DNA of 64,000 nt from Rhizobiaceae bacterium (GCA_019635695.1 JAHBYZ010000001.1:62001-126000), one strand, 5' to 3'; counted from the stretch's first letter, positions 44,089-52,657 are shown. Translations and numbers: made by a program. Notes: a model not told the origin generated them from the letters alone.

Positions 44089-44673
44089 ATGGAACACGAG
44101 ACCTTTGTCTCGGGCATAGGCGGGCAGGGGATACAGCTCATCTCCAAGATGCTGTCCGTCGCTGCCATGGAAAGTGGCCGCCACGTGATGCTCAACGGCG
44201 TCTATGGTGGCGAGATGCGCGGCGGCAAATCGCTGGCCACCGTCGTAATCGGCTCGCGTCCGCTGCGTGCCCTGCCGGTCACCGCGCAAGCGTCCGCAGC
44301 GATCGTTCTGCACCCCAACTTCTGGGCCGAGCCGAGCCAGCGGCTGCGGGCCAATGCGCTGATCCTTGCCGACAGCGAGATCGCCGCGCAGCTTTCGCCG
44401 CTGGCCACGCAATCCTTTGTCGCGGTGCCGGCGACACGGCTGGCGCGCGAGATCGGCAATCCGCTGGTCGGCGGCATGATCCTCATGTCAGCCTACGCTA
44501 CCGCGACCGGGCTGGTGACGACGGCCCAGCTGCTGGCCGCGATGCGCAGTCTCGTGCCGGCGCACCGCGCCCAGCATCTGGCGACCAACGAGAAGGCAAT
44601 CGAGGCTGGAGCGGCGGCGGTCGGGCCGGGCGCATATCGCGTCGACCTGGACGCCACGCGGGTCGCGGCATGA
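44089..44673 (+). CDS. korC: 2-oxoacid:ferredoxin oxidoreductase gamma subunit, module 2
   Basis: Paralogue of 7751, 194 residues, with GIGGQG at residues 9-14 and GRHVMLNGVYGGEMRGGKS. First gene of the second gamma-delta-alpha-beta run. RBS AGGGAGG before 44089; the stop overlaps the delta-subunit start in ATGA. Confidence 0.85.
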   Translation: MEHETFVSGIGGQGIQLISKMLSVAAMESGRHVMLNGVYGGEMRGGKSLATVVIGSRPLRALPVTAQASAAIVLHPNFWAEPSQRLRANALILADSEIAAQLSPLATQSFVAVPATRLAREIGNPLVGGMILMSAYATATGLVTTAQLLAAMRSLVPAHRAQHLATNEKAIEAGAAAVGPGAYRVDLDATRVAA

Positions 44674-44933
44674 GCAATCCCGTGCAATCCGGCGGCACCG
44701 TCATCATAGCGCAGGACCGCTGCAAGGGCTGCGAGCTGTGCATCCCCGCCTGTCCGCCGCGGGTGCTGTCGATGTCGACTGAGAAGAACGCGCTCGGGTA
44801 CTATTTTCCGGAGCTGGCTGAAGGCTGCACCGGCTGCACGGCGTGCCACCTCGTGTGCCCGGACTACGTGTTCGAGGTCTACCGCCTGCTTCCTCCCCAA
44901 CCCAGCCAGTCCCAGACGAGCGCGGTGCAGTGA
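44670..44933 (+). CDS. korD: 2-oxoacid:ferredoxin oxidoreductase delta (2x[4Fe-4S]) subunit, module 2
   Basis: 87 residues with both cluster motifs: Cys18, 21, 24, 28 (CKGCELCIPAC) and Cys53, 56, 59, 63 (CTGCTACHLVC). It lacks the alanine-rich N-terminal tail of the module-1 copy. Its stop (TGA) and the next ATG share a base (TGATG). Confidence 0.9.
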   Translation: MSNPVQSGGTVIIAQDRCKGCELCIPACPPRVLSMSTEKNALGYYFPELAEGCTGCTACHLVCPDYVFEVYRLLPPQPSQSQTSAVQ

Positions 44934-46009
44934 TGGCCAGAATTTTTTGCGACGGTTCCGAGGCCATGGCCCGCGCGGCGATCGCGTCGGGGCTGCGCTT
45001 CTTCGCCGGCTACCCCATGGCGCCCTCGTCGGACCTGCTGGAACAGCTGACCGGCAAGCTGCCGCGCGCCGGCGGCGTATGCGTCGCCGCCGAGACGGAG
45101 ATAGAGGGCGTCAACATGGCGCTGGGCGCGGCGATGACCGGCAACCGCGCCGCCACCGGCTCGACCGGGCAGGGCGTGGCGCTGATGCAGGAAACCATCT
45201 CCGAATGTGCGCTGCACGAGACGCCGCTGGTGGTGTTCACGGTCGGCCGTATGCAGCAGGACTATTTCCAGTCAACGCGCGGCGGTGGCTGGGGCGACGC
45301 GCGCACCATCTGCATGGCGCCCAAGGATGTGCCGGAGGCGTTCGAGCTGACGCAGCGCGTCTTCCACCTCGCCGACAAGTACCGCATGCCGGCGATCCTG
45401 CTCACCGACGGGATGCTCGCACGTACGCAGGTGAGCGTAGACCTGACGCCGCTTGAGCTTGAGGCGCTGCCGCCCAAGGATTGGGCTGTCGACGGCACCG
45501 GGACCGGCACCGGCCGCTCCAAGACGCACTGGACCTGGAACGAGGGCAAGGTGAACAACCCTGGCCCCGGCCCGCAGAAGCACTGGAGCAACCTCGCCGA
45601 GAAATACGCGCATGTGGCCCAGGTCGAGCCGCGCTGGGAGGCGATCCACACCGATGACGCCGAAGTGCTGATTGTCGCTTTCGGCACCGCCGCGAAGTTC
45701 GTCGAATATGTCGTCGGCGAGATGCGCGAGGAGGGGCACAAGGTCGGCCTGTTCCGGCCGATCACGCTGTGGCCCTTCCCGGAGGAGGCGCTGGAGCGGG
45801 CGGCCGCGACGGCGAAAGTCGTCGGCGTGTTCGAGCTCAATGCCGGCCAGATGATCGACGACGTCAAGATCAGTGTGCCCAACCGCAGGCTGGTGCGCGC
45901 CATCGGCGGCATCTCCACGGACCGCTCGGGCCTTTCCATCGGCGACCTGCTCGACGCGCCGGTGGTGCGGGCCCGCATCGAGACCCTGATGACAGGAGTG
46001 AACGCATGA
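44933..46009 (+). CDS. korA: 2-oxoacid:ferredoxin oxidoreductase alpha subunit, module 2
   Basis: 358 residues. It matches 8631 along its whole length: DGSEAMARAAIASGLRFFAG, RAATGSTGQGVALMQE, QQDYFQSTRGGGWGD and VFELNAGQMIDDV. Differences cluster between about residues 185 and 230, the region before PLEL-ALPPKDWAVDG, which may reflect substrate preference. Overlaps the beta-subunit gene by four bases. Confidence 0.9.
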   Translation: MARIFCDGSEAMARAAIASGLRFFAGYPMAPSSDLLEQLTGKLPRAGGVCVAAETEIEGVNMALGAAMTGNRAATGSTGQGVALMQETISECALHETPLVVFTVGRMQQDYFQSTRGGGWGDARTICMAPKDVPEAFELTQRVFHLADKYRMPAILLTDGMLARTQVSVDLTPLELEALPPKDWAVDGTGTGTGRSKTHWTWNEGKVNNPGPGPQKHWSNLAEKYAHVAQVEPRWEAIHTDDAEVLIVAFGTAAKFVEYVVGEMREEGHKVGLFRPITLWPFPEEALERAAATAKVVGVFELNAGQMIDDVKISVPNRRLVRAIGGISTDRSGLSIGDLLDAPVVRARIETLMTGVNA

Positions 46010-46788
46010 ACGTCGCCGCGACAGTGCCGCCGCCGAACTCTGTCAAGCGCTCGCCCTTCGGCACCAAGCTCCTGCTCTCCGAGGATCATCCTCTCTGTCC
46101 CGGCTGCGGCCATCCGGTGGCGCTGCGCGTCATCCTCGAGGTGCTGGAGGAACTGAGCCTCGTCGGCCGCTCAGTCGGCATCTTCGGCCATGGCTGTTCG
46201 GCCATGATGATCGGCCAGATGGACGTCGATCTGAATCTGTCGTTGCACGGCCGCGCGCCGGCGACCGCCACCGGCGTCAAGCGCATGCTGCCCGATCGCG
46301 CCGTGTTCACCATGCAGGGCGACGGCGACATGGTGAGCGAGGGGCTGGCAGAGGTGCTGCACACCGCTGCCCGCAGCGAGAAGATCACCTGTTTCCTCTT
46401 GAACAACGGCGTGTTCGGCGACACCGGCGGCCATATGACGGCGGCCTCGGTGATCGGCCAGCGCACCAAGACCGACCTCACCGGCCGCAAGGCCGAGGAG
46501 CATGGCTACCCGATCCCGATCTCGAAGCTGGTGGCCAGCCTCGACGGCGTCTCCTACGTGGCGCGCGCCTCCGTCCACAACGCGGCCGGCATCACCCAGG
46601 CCAAGCGCTTCGTGCGCAAGGCGTTCGAGCATCAGATGCAGCGCACCGGCTTCTCGCTGGTCGAGATTCTCACGATGTGCCCGACCGGCTGGGTCAGCAA
46701 GACAGCGGACGGGCCGGCCTACATGATGGAAACGCTCGGCCAGCAGATGGGGCTGGGCGAGCTCAAGGATAGTCTCGCCGCGGGCTGA
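46006..46788 (+). CDS. korB: 2-oxoacid:ferredoxin oxidoreductase beta subunit, module 2
   Basis: 260 residues with the ThDP motif GDGDM (105-109) and NNG, and cluster cysteines Cys31, Cys34, Cys64 and Cys225. The catalytic unit is complete. After an 85-bp gap comes fdxA, in the same direction, so this copy is genetically linked to its electron acceptor. Confidence 0.92.
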   Translation: MNVAATVPPPNSVKRSPFGTKLLLSEDHPLCPGCGHPVALRVILEVLEELSLVGRSVGIFGHGCSAMMIGQMDVDLNLSLHGRAPATATGVKRMLPDRAVFTMQGDGDMVSEGLAEVLHTAARSEKITCFLLNNGVFGDTGGHMTAASVIGQRTKTDLTGRKAEEHGYPIPISKLVASLDGVSYVARASVHNAAGITQAKRFVRKAFEHQMQRTGFSLVEILTMCPTGWVSKTADGPAYMMETLGQQMGLGELKDSLAAG

Positions 46789-46873
46789 TCGCGGCTGGAC
46801 ATTCGACCGACCAACCCCCCGGGACCGGAAGCGGCCGCGCCTTTTCACGCGGGCCGTCCGGCTGCGTGCATCC

Positions 46874-47224
46874 ATGACCTATGTCGTCACTGAAGCCTGC
46901 ATCCGCTGCAAATACATGGACTGCGTCAGCGTCTGCCCCGTCGACTGCTTCTACGAGGGCGAGAACATGCTCGTCATCCATCCGGATGAGTGCATCGACT
47001 GCGGTGTGTGCGAGCCCGAATGCCCCGCCGACGCGATTAGGGCGGATACCGAGCCCGGGTTGGCAAAGTGGCTCAAGCTCAACGCCGACATGGCTTCACT
47101 TTGGCCGAATATCAGCGAGAGGAAGGAGCCGCCGGCGGACGCCGACGAGTGGAAGGGCGTCGAAGGCAAGCACGAGCTCTTCTTCTCACCCGCGCCGGCC
47201 AACGCCGCCCGGCAGGAGGCCTGA
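46874..47224 (+). CDS. fdxA: Ferredoxin FdxA, seven-iron type, module 2
   Basis: 116 residues; cysteines at 9, 12, 17, 21, 25 and 40, 43, 46, 50 as in the first copy, and the rest fits FdxA closely ([23 protein letters not shown]). No strong Shine-Dalgarno precedes 46874. It is three bases upstream of the flavoreductase gene, giving an electron chain Kor - FdxA - flavoreductase in one transcript. Confidence 0.93.
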   Translation: MTYVVTEACIRCKYMDCVSVCPVDCFYEGENMLVIHPDECIDCGVCEPECPADAIRADTEPGLAKWLKLNADMASLWPNISERKEPPADADEWKGVEGKHELFFSPAPANAARQEA

Positions 47225-47227
47225 GTG

Positions 47228-47998
47228 ATGGCGGGACCGCGTACCGAAACCGTGCTGTCGATCCACCACTGGAACGACCGGCTGTTCACCTTCCGCACGA
47301 CGCGCGACGCGGCCTTCCGCTTCGAGCCCGGCCAGTTCGTCATGATCGGGCTGGAGATCGGCGGCCGCCCGCTGCTGCGCGCCTATTCCATCGCCAGCCC
47401 GAGCTACGAGGAGCATCTGGAGTTCTTCAGCATCAAGGTCGACAACGGCCCGCTGACCTCGGTGCTGCGCGACATCAGGCCCGGCGACAAGGTGCTGGTC
47501 GGGCAGAAGCCGACCGGAACCCTGCTTCTCGGCAACCTCCAGCCCGGTCGCAATCTCTATCTGCTGGCGACGGGCACCGGGCTCGCGCCGTTCCTGTCGA
47601 TCGTGCAGGAGCCGGAGGTCTACGAGCGCTTCGAACGCGTGATCGTCGCGCATGGCTGCCGCTTCCGCAGCGAACTCGCCTATGCCGACTTCCTCGGCAC
47701 TGACGTGAAACGACATGAGCTGGTCGGCGAAATGGCCGGCGAGCGGCTGCTCTACCATCCATCGGTGACGCGCGAGCCGCAGCCTGGCCAGCCGCGCCTG
47801 ACGGCGCTGCTGGAGAGCGGACGGCTGGCTGGCGAGCTCGGGCTGCCGTCGATTGATCCCGCGCAGGACCGCTTCATGCTGTGCGGCAGCATGGGCATGC
47901 TGGACGACCTGCGGACCATGCTGTCGGCGCGCGGCTTCTCCGAGGGCAGCCAGGCCGGTGCCGGCAGCTTCGTCTACGAGAAGGCGTTTGCCGGCTAG
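47228..47998 (+). CDS. Ferredoxin--NADP+ reductase (Fpr type), module 2
   Basis: Paralogue of 4843, 256 residues. FAD motif RAYSIASPS, NADP motif LLATGTGLAPF and a C-terminal FVYEKAFAG are present. A GTG at 47225 is an alternative start. The stop codon and that of the minus-strand monooxygenase share the sequence CTAG (47995-47998). It ends the second Kor operon. Confidence 0.9.
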   Translation: MAGPRTETVLSIHHWNDRLFTFRTTRDAAFRFEPGQFVMIGLEIGGRPLLRAYSIASPSYEEHLEFFSIKVDNGPLTSVLRDIRPGDKVLVGQKPTGTLLLGNLQPGRNLYLLATGTGLAPFLSIVQEPEVYERFERVIVAHGCRFRSELAYADFLGTDVKRHELVGEMAGERLLYHPSVTREPQPGQPRLTALLESGRLAGELGLPSIDPAQDRFMLCGSMGMLDDLRTMLSARGFSEGSQAGAGSFVYEKAFAG

Positions 47999-49590
47999 CC
48001 AAGGGTGAAACCGCGGTAGCCGTCTGCCGCGACCTCCTGGCACAGCGCGAAATAGGCGGGCACGCCGCCGGCGTAGGGCATGAAGATGCGCGGCTTGCCG
48101 GGCACGTTGGCGCCGAGATACCACGACGCCGCCTTCATGTAGAGCGTGCGCGAGGCGACCTCGTTGACGTGGTCGCCCCAGCGCTCCTGGGCCGCCTTGT
48201 CGGCCTCGATGCGCGTATGGCCGCCGGCGCGCAGGGCGTCGATGCAGGCGGCGATCCATTCGACATGCTGTTCGATGGAAACGAAGAAGTTTGTGAGCAC
48301 CGAGGGGCTCCCCGGCCCGGCGACGATGAAGAGGTTCGGGAAGCCGGCAGTCATCAGCCCCAGATAGGTGCGCGGTCCGGCGGCCCATTGCTCGCGCAGC
48401 GACGAGCCATCCGGACCGGTAATCCGGATCGCGGTAATCGCGCCCGTCAACGCGTCGAATCCGGTGGCGAAGACGATCGTGTCCACATCGATATGATCGC
48501 TGCCGACGTGGATGCCAGTGGCATCTAGTGAGCCGATCGGGCGTTCCCTGAGATCGACCAGCTCCACATTGTCGCGGTTGAAGGTGTCGAAATAGCCGGT
48601 GTCGAGGCAGATGCGTTTGGCGCCCAGCGGATAGTCGGTCGGCGTCAGCGCAGCGGCGATCCGCTGGTCCTTGACGGTCTCGGCAATCTTGGCGCGCACG
48701 AAAGCGGCAACGGTCTCGTTCGCTTTCTCGTCGCGTGTCAGGTCGTTGAAGGCGACGACCATACCCGCGCCGCCATACTGCCAGCGGTCCTCGAACACGC
48801 GCTCGCGCTCGTCCGCGTCGACCGACAGCGCGGAGCGGTCGTTCACCCGGTAGATGGTGCCCGAAGGCCGTGTCTTCGCCAGCGCGCGCTTCTCGCGGAA
48901 GCTGCCTTTCCACTCCTCCGCCGTTTCGCGATCTAGCGGCCGATTGCGCGCCGGCACGCTGTAGTTGGGTGTGCGCTGGAGGACGAAGAGCCTTTCCGCA
49001 GTTTTCGCGAGTTCGGGAATGAGCTGGATGCCTGTGGAGCCGGTGCCGATGACGGCGACGCGCCGGCCGGAGAGGTCGACGCCTTGTTCCGGCCACGCGG
49101 AAGTCCGGAGAACCTTCCCGGCAAACGCCTCTAGGCCGGCGATTGCGGGCAGGCTGGCGCTTGACAGCGGCCCAGTCGCCATCACAACGAAGCGGGCGAC
49201 GAACTTCTGCCCGTCGGCGGCCGAGACGGCCCACAGGTTCGTTGCCGCGTCGAAGCTTGCCGTGGCCACTTCGCAGCCGAACGCGATGTCGCGCCTCAAA
49301 TCGAGGCGGTCGGCCACAAAGCGCGCATAGGCGAGGATCTCCGGCTGGGCCGAATAGCGCTCGCTCCAGGTCCAGTCGCGTTGCAGCTCCTCGGAAAACA
49401 CGTAGCAATACTGCGTGCTCTCGACATCGCAGCGCGCGCCGGGATAGCGGTTCCAGAACCACGTGCCGCCGACATCGTCGCCACGTTCCAGCACGCGCGC
49501 CGAAAATCCCAGCTCGCGCGCCTTGTGCAGCATGTAAAGGCCGGAGAAGCCCGCGCCGACGATGACGAGGTCGAGCGGCGCGCCGCTCAT
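47995..49590 (-). CDS. Flavin-containing Baeyer-Villiger-type monooxygenase with altered fingerprint
   Basis: NADPH- and FAD-dependent monooxygenase, 531 residues. The first nucleotide motif is VGAGFSG (11-17) and the second IGTGSTG (181-187); between them the BVMO fingerprint reads FAGKVLRTSAWP (156-167). The usual FxGxxxHxxxW has Arg162 where the histidine should be. DVGGTWFWNRYPGARCDVES is intact. An inserted oxygen in a ketone would give an ester or lactone, but the changed residue makes catalysis or cofactor preference uncertain. It is translationally coupled to the upstream SDR (49587). Confidence 0.85.
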   Translation of the reverse strand: MSGAPLDLVIVGAGFSGLYMLHKARELGFSARVLERGDDVGGTWFWNRYPGARCDVESTQYCYVFSEELQRDWTWSERYSAQPEILAYARFVADRLDLRRDIAFGCEVATASFDAATNLWAVSAADGQKFVARFVVMATGPLSSASLPAIAGLEAFAGKVLRTSAWPEQGVDLSGRRVAVIGTGSTGIQLIPELAKTAERLFVLQRTPNYSVPARNRPLDRETAEEWKGSFREKRALAKTRPSGTIYRVNDRSALSVDADERERVFEDRWQYGGAGMVVAFNDLTRDEKANETVAAFVRAKIAETVKDQRIAAALTPTDYPLGAKRICLDTGYFDTFNRDNVELVDLRERPIGSLDATGIHVGSDHIDVDTIVFATGFDALTGAITAIRITGPDGSSLREQWAAGPRTYLGLMTAGFPNLFIVAGPGSPSVLTNFFVSIEQHVEWIAACIDALRAGGHTRIEADKAAQERWGDHVNEVASRTLYMKAASWYLGANVPGKPRIFMPYAGGVPAYFALCQEVAADGYRGFTLG

Positions 49591-50336
49591 CGCGCGCCGC
49601 CGTCGACGACGATGCTGGTGCCCGTCACCATGCGGCTGTCGTCGCTGGCCAGATAGATGACTGTCGCGGCGACGTCGTCGGGCTCGACGAGGCGGCCGAG
49701 CAGGATTCCCGATGCGATTCGTTCAATGGCCGGTTGCGTGCCGCCGCGGCGGTCCAGATCGTCGGTGATCTGCCGGATCATGCGTCCTCGCACGGCGGTC
49801 GGGTGGATGGCGTTGACGCGGATGCGTCGCGCAGCACCCTCCACCGCCGCGACGCGCGCGAGGCCGAGCGCGGCGTGCTTGCTGGCGACATAGGCGGCCG
49901 TATTGGCGCTGCCTTTCAGCCCCGCGGTGGATGACGTGACAATCACGCTGCCCCCGTCGGCCATGACCGGCATGACGTGCTTTAGTCCGAGGAAGACGCC
50001 GGTCACGTTGACCTGCATCACGCGGTCGAACTCCGAACGGTCGAATGCCGGGAGCGGCGCCATTTCTCCCTCGATGCCGGCATTGTTGAAGAACACATGC
50101 ACCGGACCGAAGCGCGCGACCGCAGCCGCAGCACTTGCCTCCACCGCCGCTTCGTCAGTCATGTCGCAGAGAAGTTGCACGGTCCGCTCTGCGGGCAGAC
50201 CGGCGAGCCTCCCGGCCGGGAAGGCAATATCGAGCATGCTGACGCGGGCACCCTCGTCCAGCATGCGCCGCACGGTCGCGCCGCCGATGTCGCCGGCCGC
50301 GCCTGTGACGAGGCAGTGTCTGTCTTGAAGCCTCAT
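49587..50336 (-). CDS. SDR-family oxidoreductase beside the monooxygenase
   Basis: 249 residues, motifs TGAAGDIGG, NNAG, catalytic Ser in VTSSTAG and YVASK. Start 50336 fits the family N-terminus MRLQDRHCLVTGAAG. Its stop overlaps the monooxygenase start in ATGA. A likely role is oxidation of an alcohol to the ketone that the monooxygenase uses; the substrate is not visible. Confidence 0.87.
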   Translation of the reverse strand: MRLQDRHCLVTGAAGDIGGATVRRMLDEGARVSMLDIAFPAGRLAGLPAERTVQLLCDMTDEAAVEASAAAAVARFGPVHVFFNNAGIEGEMAPLPAFDRSEFDRVMQVNVTGVFLGLKHVMPVMADGGSVIVTSSTAGLKGSANTAAYVASKHAALGLARVAAVEGAARRIRVNAIHPTAVRGRMIRQITDDLDRRGGTQPAIERIASGILLGRLVEPDDVAATVIYLASDDSRMVTGTSIVVDGGAR

Positions 50337-50368
50337 GGCGCGCGGCCTCCCGTCCGCGGCGTGCGATG

Positions 50369-50893
50369 CTAACCGATCGGGCGGAATGGCAGCGCGGCCG
50401 TACCTGGAGCCAGCATGCCGGGATTGGGCATCTTTGGCGTGCCGGCGCGGGCGGCCGCTTCGGCCAGTGCCTCGCCGACGCGATCCAGCTCGACCTCGTA
50501 GATCGCGAGATACGACCAGCGCGCGCCTTCCGGGCCTGCGATATTCTTGACCGTGTAGCGCTGCGCGGCCGTGAGGCCCGGCAGCGCCAGCGTGTCGGCG
50601 ACGTGACGGCCGTCGTACCAGACGTTGTATTCTTCTTCCTTGCCCTCGGCCGGGTTGGTCAGCACGATCCACAGCGCCAGCGGGCCGGCGTAGTCGACTC
50701 CCACGACGCGCGGCCCGCGCGCCGTCGCGGTCACCAGCATGCCGCCTTCGCCGGCTGGCCCCTCCGGCTTCGACGCGGCATCGAAAAGCTGCGCGAACCG
50801 CCAGCGCGGGTTCTTTTCCGGAAACAGGTGTTCGTAGCGCCGCGCGCCTGTGTCGGGACGGGCGTTGCCCAGCGAAAGCACGATATCGGTCAC
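50369..50893 (-). CDS. EthD-like protein, longer form
   Basis: 174 residues from a GTG at 50893. The C-terminal half is the alpha/beta-barrel pattern seen in 40457 (IVLTNPAEGKEEEYNVWYDGRHVADT), and the N-terminal half is another diverged copy or an unrelated cap (ERYEHLFPE region). Located upstream of the SDR-monooxygenase pair (33 bases) in the same direction, so probably co-transcribed. Function unassigned. Confidence 0.65.
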   Translation of the reverse strand: MTDIVLSLGNARPDTGARRYEHLFPEKNPRWRFAQLFDAASKPEGPAGEGGMLVTATARGPRVVGVDYAGPLALWIVLTNPAEGKEEEYNVWYDGRHVADTLALPGLTAAQRYTVKNIAGPEGARWSYLAIYEVELDRVGEALAEAAARAGTPKMPNPGMLAPGTAALPFRPIG

Positions 50894-50907
50894 GGCCGGC
50901 CTCCCCC

Positions 50908-50938
50908 GGTGCAGAATGCTGCACCCGTCCGGCCGGAC
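50908..50938. promoter_or_regulatory. Two palindromes in the divergent EthD/thiolase promoter region
   Basis: GGTGCAG-AATG-CTGCACC (50908-50925) is a perfect 7-bp inverted repeat, followed two bases later by the perfect 12-bp palindrome GTCCGGCCGGAC (50927-50938). They start 15 bases from the EthD-like start. They may be operator sites for the divergent operons; no match to the other operator families of the window. Confidence 0.4.
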
Positions 50939-51053
50939 GCAAAGTCAGCCGGATCGAATTTTTGGAATGTATTGCAATTTTTTTCGGTTCGGTCAATTTG
51001 GAGACATCCGCCGCTTCGTCGCGCTGGGCGGAAGGCCATGCGAGGAGGCTGCT

Positions 51054-52235
51054 GTGGCATCGTTCAGACGGCGCAAGGCCGTCATCGCAGGCGTCCATAT
51101 GACGGAGCAGGGGGACCTCTCCGGAGCGTCGCCGCAGCAGGTCTACTGGCAGGTGGTCAAGGGTGCGGTCGCCGACGCCGGCCTGCAGCTTTCCGACGTC
51201 GACGGGCTGATCGGCCCCGCGCCCGAAGGACTCGGCCTGCGCGGCACGTTGCCCGGCGCGGCGATGGCGGACCTGCTCGGCCGGCCGCTGCGCTTCCAGG
51301 CCTACACGTCTGTCGGCGCGGCCAGCACGGCCGCCGGCATCGGGCCGGGGATCTGGGCGATCGAGAACGGCGTCGCCGACGTCGTCATCCTGCCCACCGT
51401 CAGCGCGGGCAAGGGCTCGGGCTACACCAGCGCCGACCGCGGCGCGGCCATCGCCCACATGGCCAAGCTCGGCACGCCCTACGAATGGCTGTGGGGCACC
51501 ACCCGCGTCGCCGACCACGCCGTCATCGCACAGCGCCACATGCACCAATACGGCACGACCTCCGAGCAACTCGCCGAGGTTGCGGTGGCGCAGCGCCACG
51601 GCGCCACGCTCCACCCACTCTCAGTGATGGGCAGGAAGGGAGAGATCACCGTCGACGACGTGCTCGCTTCGCGCATGGTGGCCGAGCCGCTGCACCTGCT
51701 AGACAGCTGCATCGTCAATCAGGGCGCCGGCTGCATCGTGGTGGCCGCTGAGGACCGGCTGGAGCGCGCCCGCCCGAGGATCCGCATGATCGGCTACGGC
51801 CAGTCGCACGCCTATCTCGACCCCAACCACCTTCCGGACCTCACGACGTTCCACGGCGATGTCGCCTCCGACACCGCCTTTGGCGTCGCCGGCATCGGCC
51901 GCGACGAGATCGACGTCATCTCGATCTCCGACCACTTCACCATCAACGTGATCGTCGGTCTGGAAGAAGCAGGCTTCTGCAAGAAGGGCGAGGGCGGGCC
52001 CTTCGTGGAAGGCGGCGCGCTGCGCATCGACGGCAGGTTGCCGACCAACACGGCGGGCGGTTACCTGTCGTGCACCCATGCCGCCAACTCCGGCACGTTC
52101 GGTCTGATCGAGCTGGTCGAGCAGTTGCGCGGCAGTGCCGGCGCGCGGCAGGTTACTGACGCGAAGCTCGGCTACATCCACGGCGTCGGCGGCGTGTTCC
52201 AGAGCCATTTCGCGGCTGTCTTGGCGAGGGATTGA
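51054..52235 (+). CDS. Thiolase-fold protein of the SCP-x/Ltp2 type, lacking the nucleophilic Cys
   Basis: 393 residues from a GTG at 51054 with CGAGGAGG upstream. The fold follows SCP-x thiolases (VVILPTVSAGKGSG, VVKGAVADAGLQLSDVDGLIG, DHFTINVIVGLEEAGF), but the position of the acylated cysteine reads TSVGAASTAAG (about residues 85-95), with no Cys. Ltp2-type proteins that lack it act as acyl-CoA retro-aldolases together with a DUF35 partner, and a DUF35 gene follows directly (52235). An acyl-CoA aldolase is therefore more likely than a thiolase; this is inference. Confidence 0.8.
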   Translation: MASFRRRKAVIAGVHMTEQGDLSGASPQQVYWQVVKGAVADAGLQLSDVDGLIGPAPEGLGLRGTLPGAAMADLLGRPLRFQAYTSVGAASTAAGIGPGIWAIENGVADVVILPTVSAGKGSGYTSADRGAAIAHMAKLGTPYEWLWGTTRVADHAVIAQRHMHQYGTTSEQLAEVAVAQRHGATLHPLSVMGRKGEITVDDVLASRMVAEPLHLLDSCIVNQGAGCIVVAAEDRLERARPRIRMIGYGQSHAYLDPNHLPDLTTFHGDVASDTAFGVAGIGRDEIDVISISDHFTINVIVGLEEAGFCKKGEGGPFVEGGALRIDGRLPTNTAGGYLSCTHAANSGTFGLIELVEQLRGSAGARQVTDAKLGYIHGVGGVFQSHFAAVLARD

Positions 52236-52657
52236 TGGGCATTCTCGACGAGAAATTCCTGCCGCCTGACGACATGCCGGAATTCCACCGGCCGTTCTGG
52301 GAGGCGCTCAAGGCGCACCGGCTGGAGGCGCAGGAGTGCGAGAATGGCCATCTGCGCTTCATACCCACCGAGATCTGCCCGCGCTGCGGCTCGCAGGACT
52401 GGACGTGGCGGCGGCTTTCCGGGCGCGGCAGCATCTACACCTTTACGGTCGTGCACCGCGCGCCGACCCCCGCCTACCAGGCCGACGCGCCCTATGTCGT
52501 GGCGCATGTCGAGCTTGAGGAAGGCATCCGTGTGATCGGCAACGTCACCGGCTGCGAGCCGGGCGCGGTGCATATCGGCATGCCGGTCGAGGTGGCTTTC
52601 GAAGACGTTTCGGAGCGCTGGACGCTCTACAGCTTCACGCCGAGGGAGGCAGCATGA
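52235..52657 (+). CDS. DUF35 OB-fold protein with zinc ribbon
   Basis: 140 residues. The zinc ribbon cysteines are in QECENGHLRFIPTEICPRCG (the first Cys position has CENG and the second has CPRC) and the OB-fold part has YTFTVVHRAPTPAY. DUF35 proteins are partners of thiolase-like proteins and stabilise or complete their active site. It is adjacent to the thiolase-fold gene and overlaps the enoyl-CoA hydratase by four bases, so the three are one unit. Confidence 0.85.
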   Translation: MGILDEKFLPPDDMPEFHRPFWEALKAHRLEAQECENGHLRFIPTEICPRCGSQDWTWRRLSGRGSIYTFTVVHRAPTPAYQADAPYVVAHVELEEGIRVIGNVTGCEPGAVHIGMPVEVAFEDVSERWTLYSFTPREAA

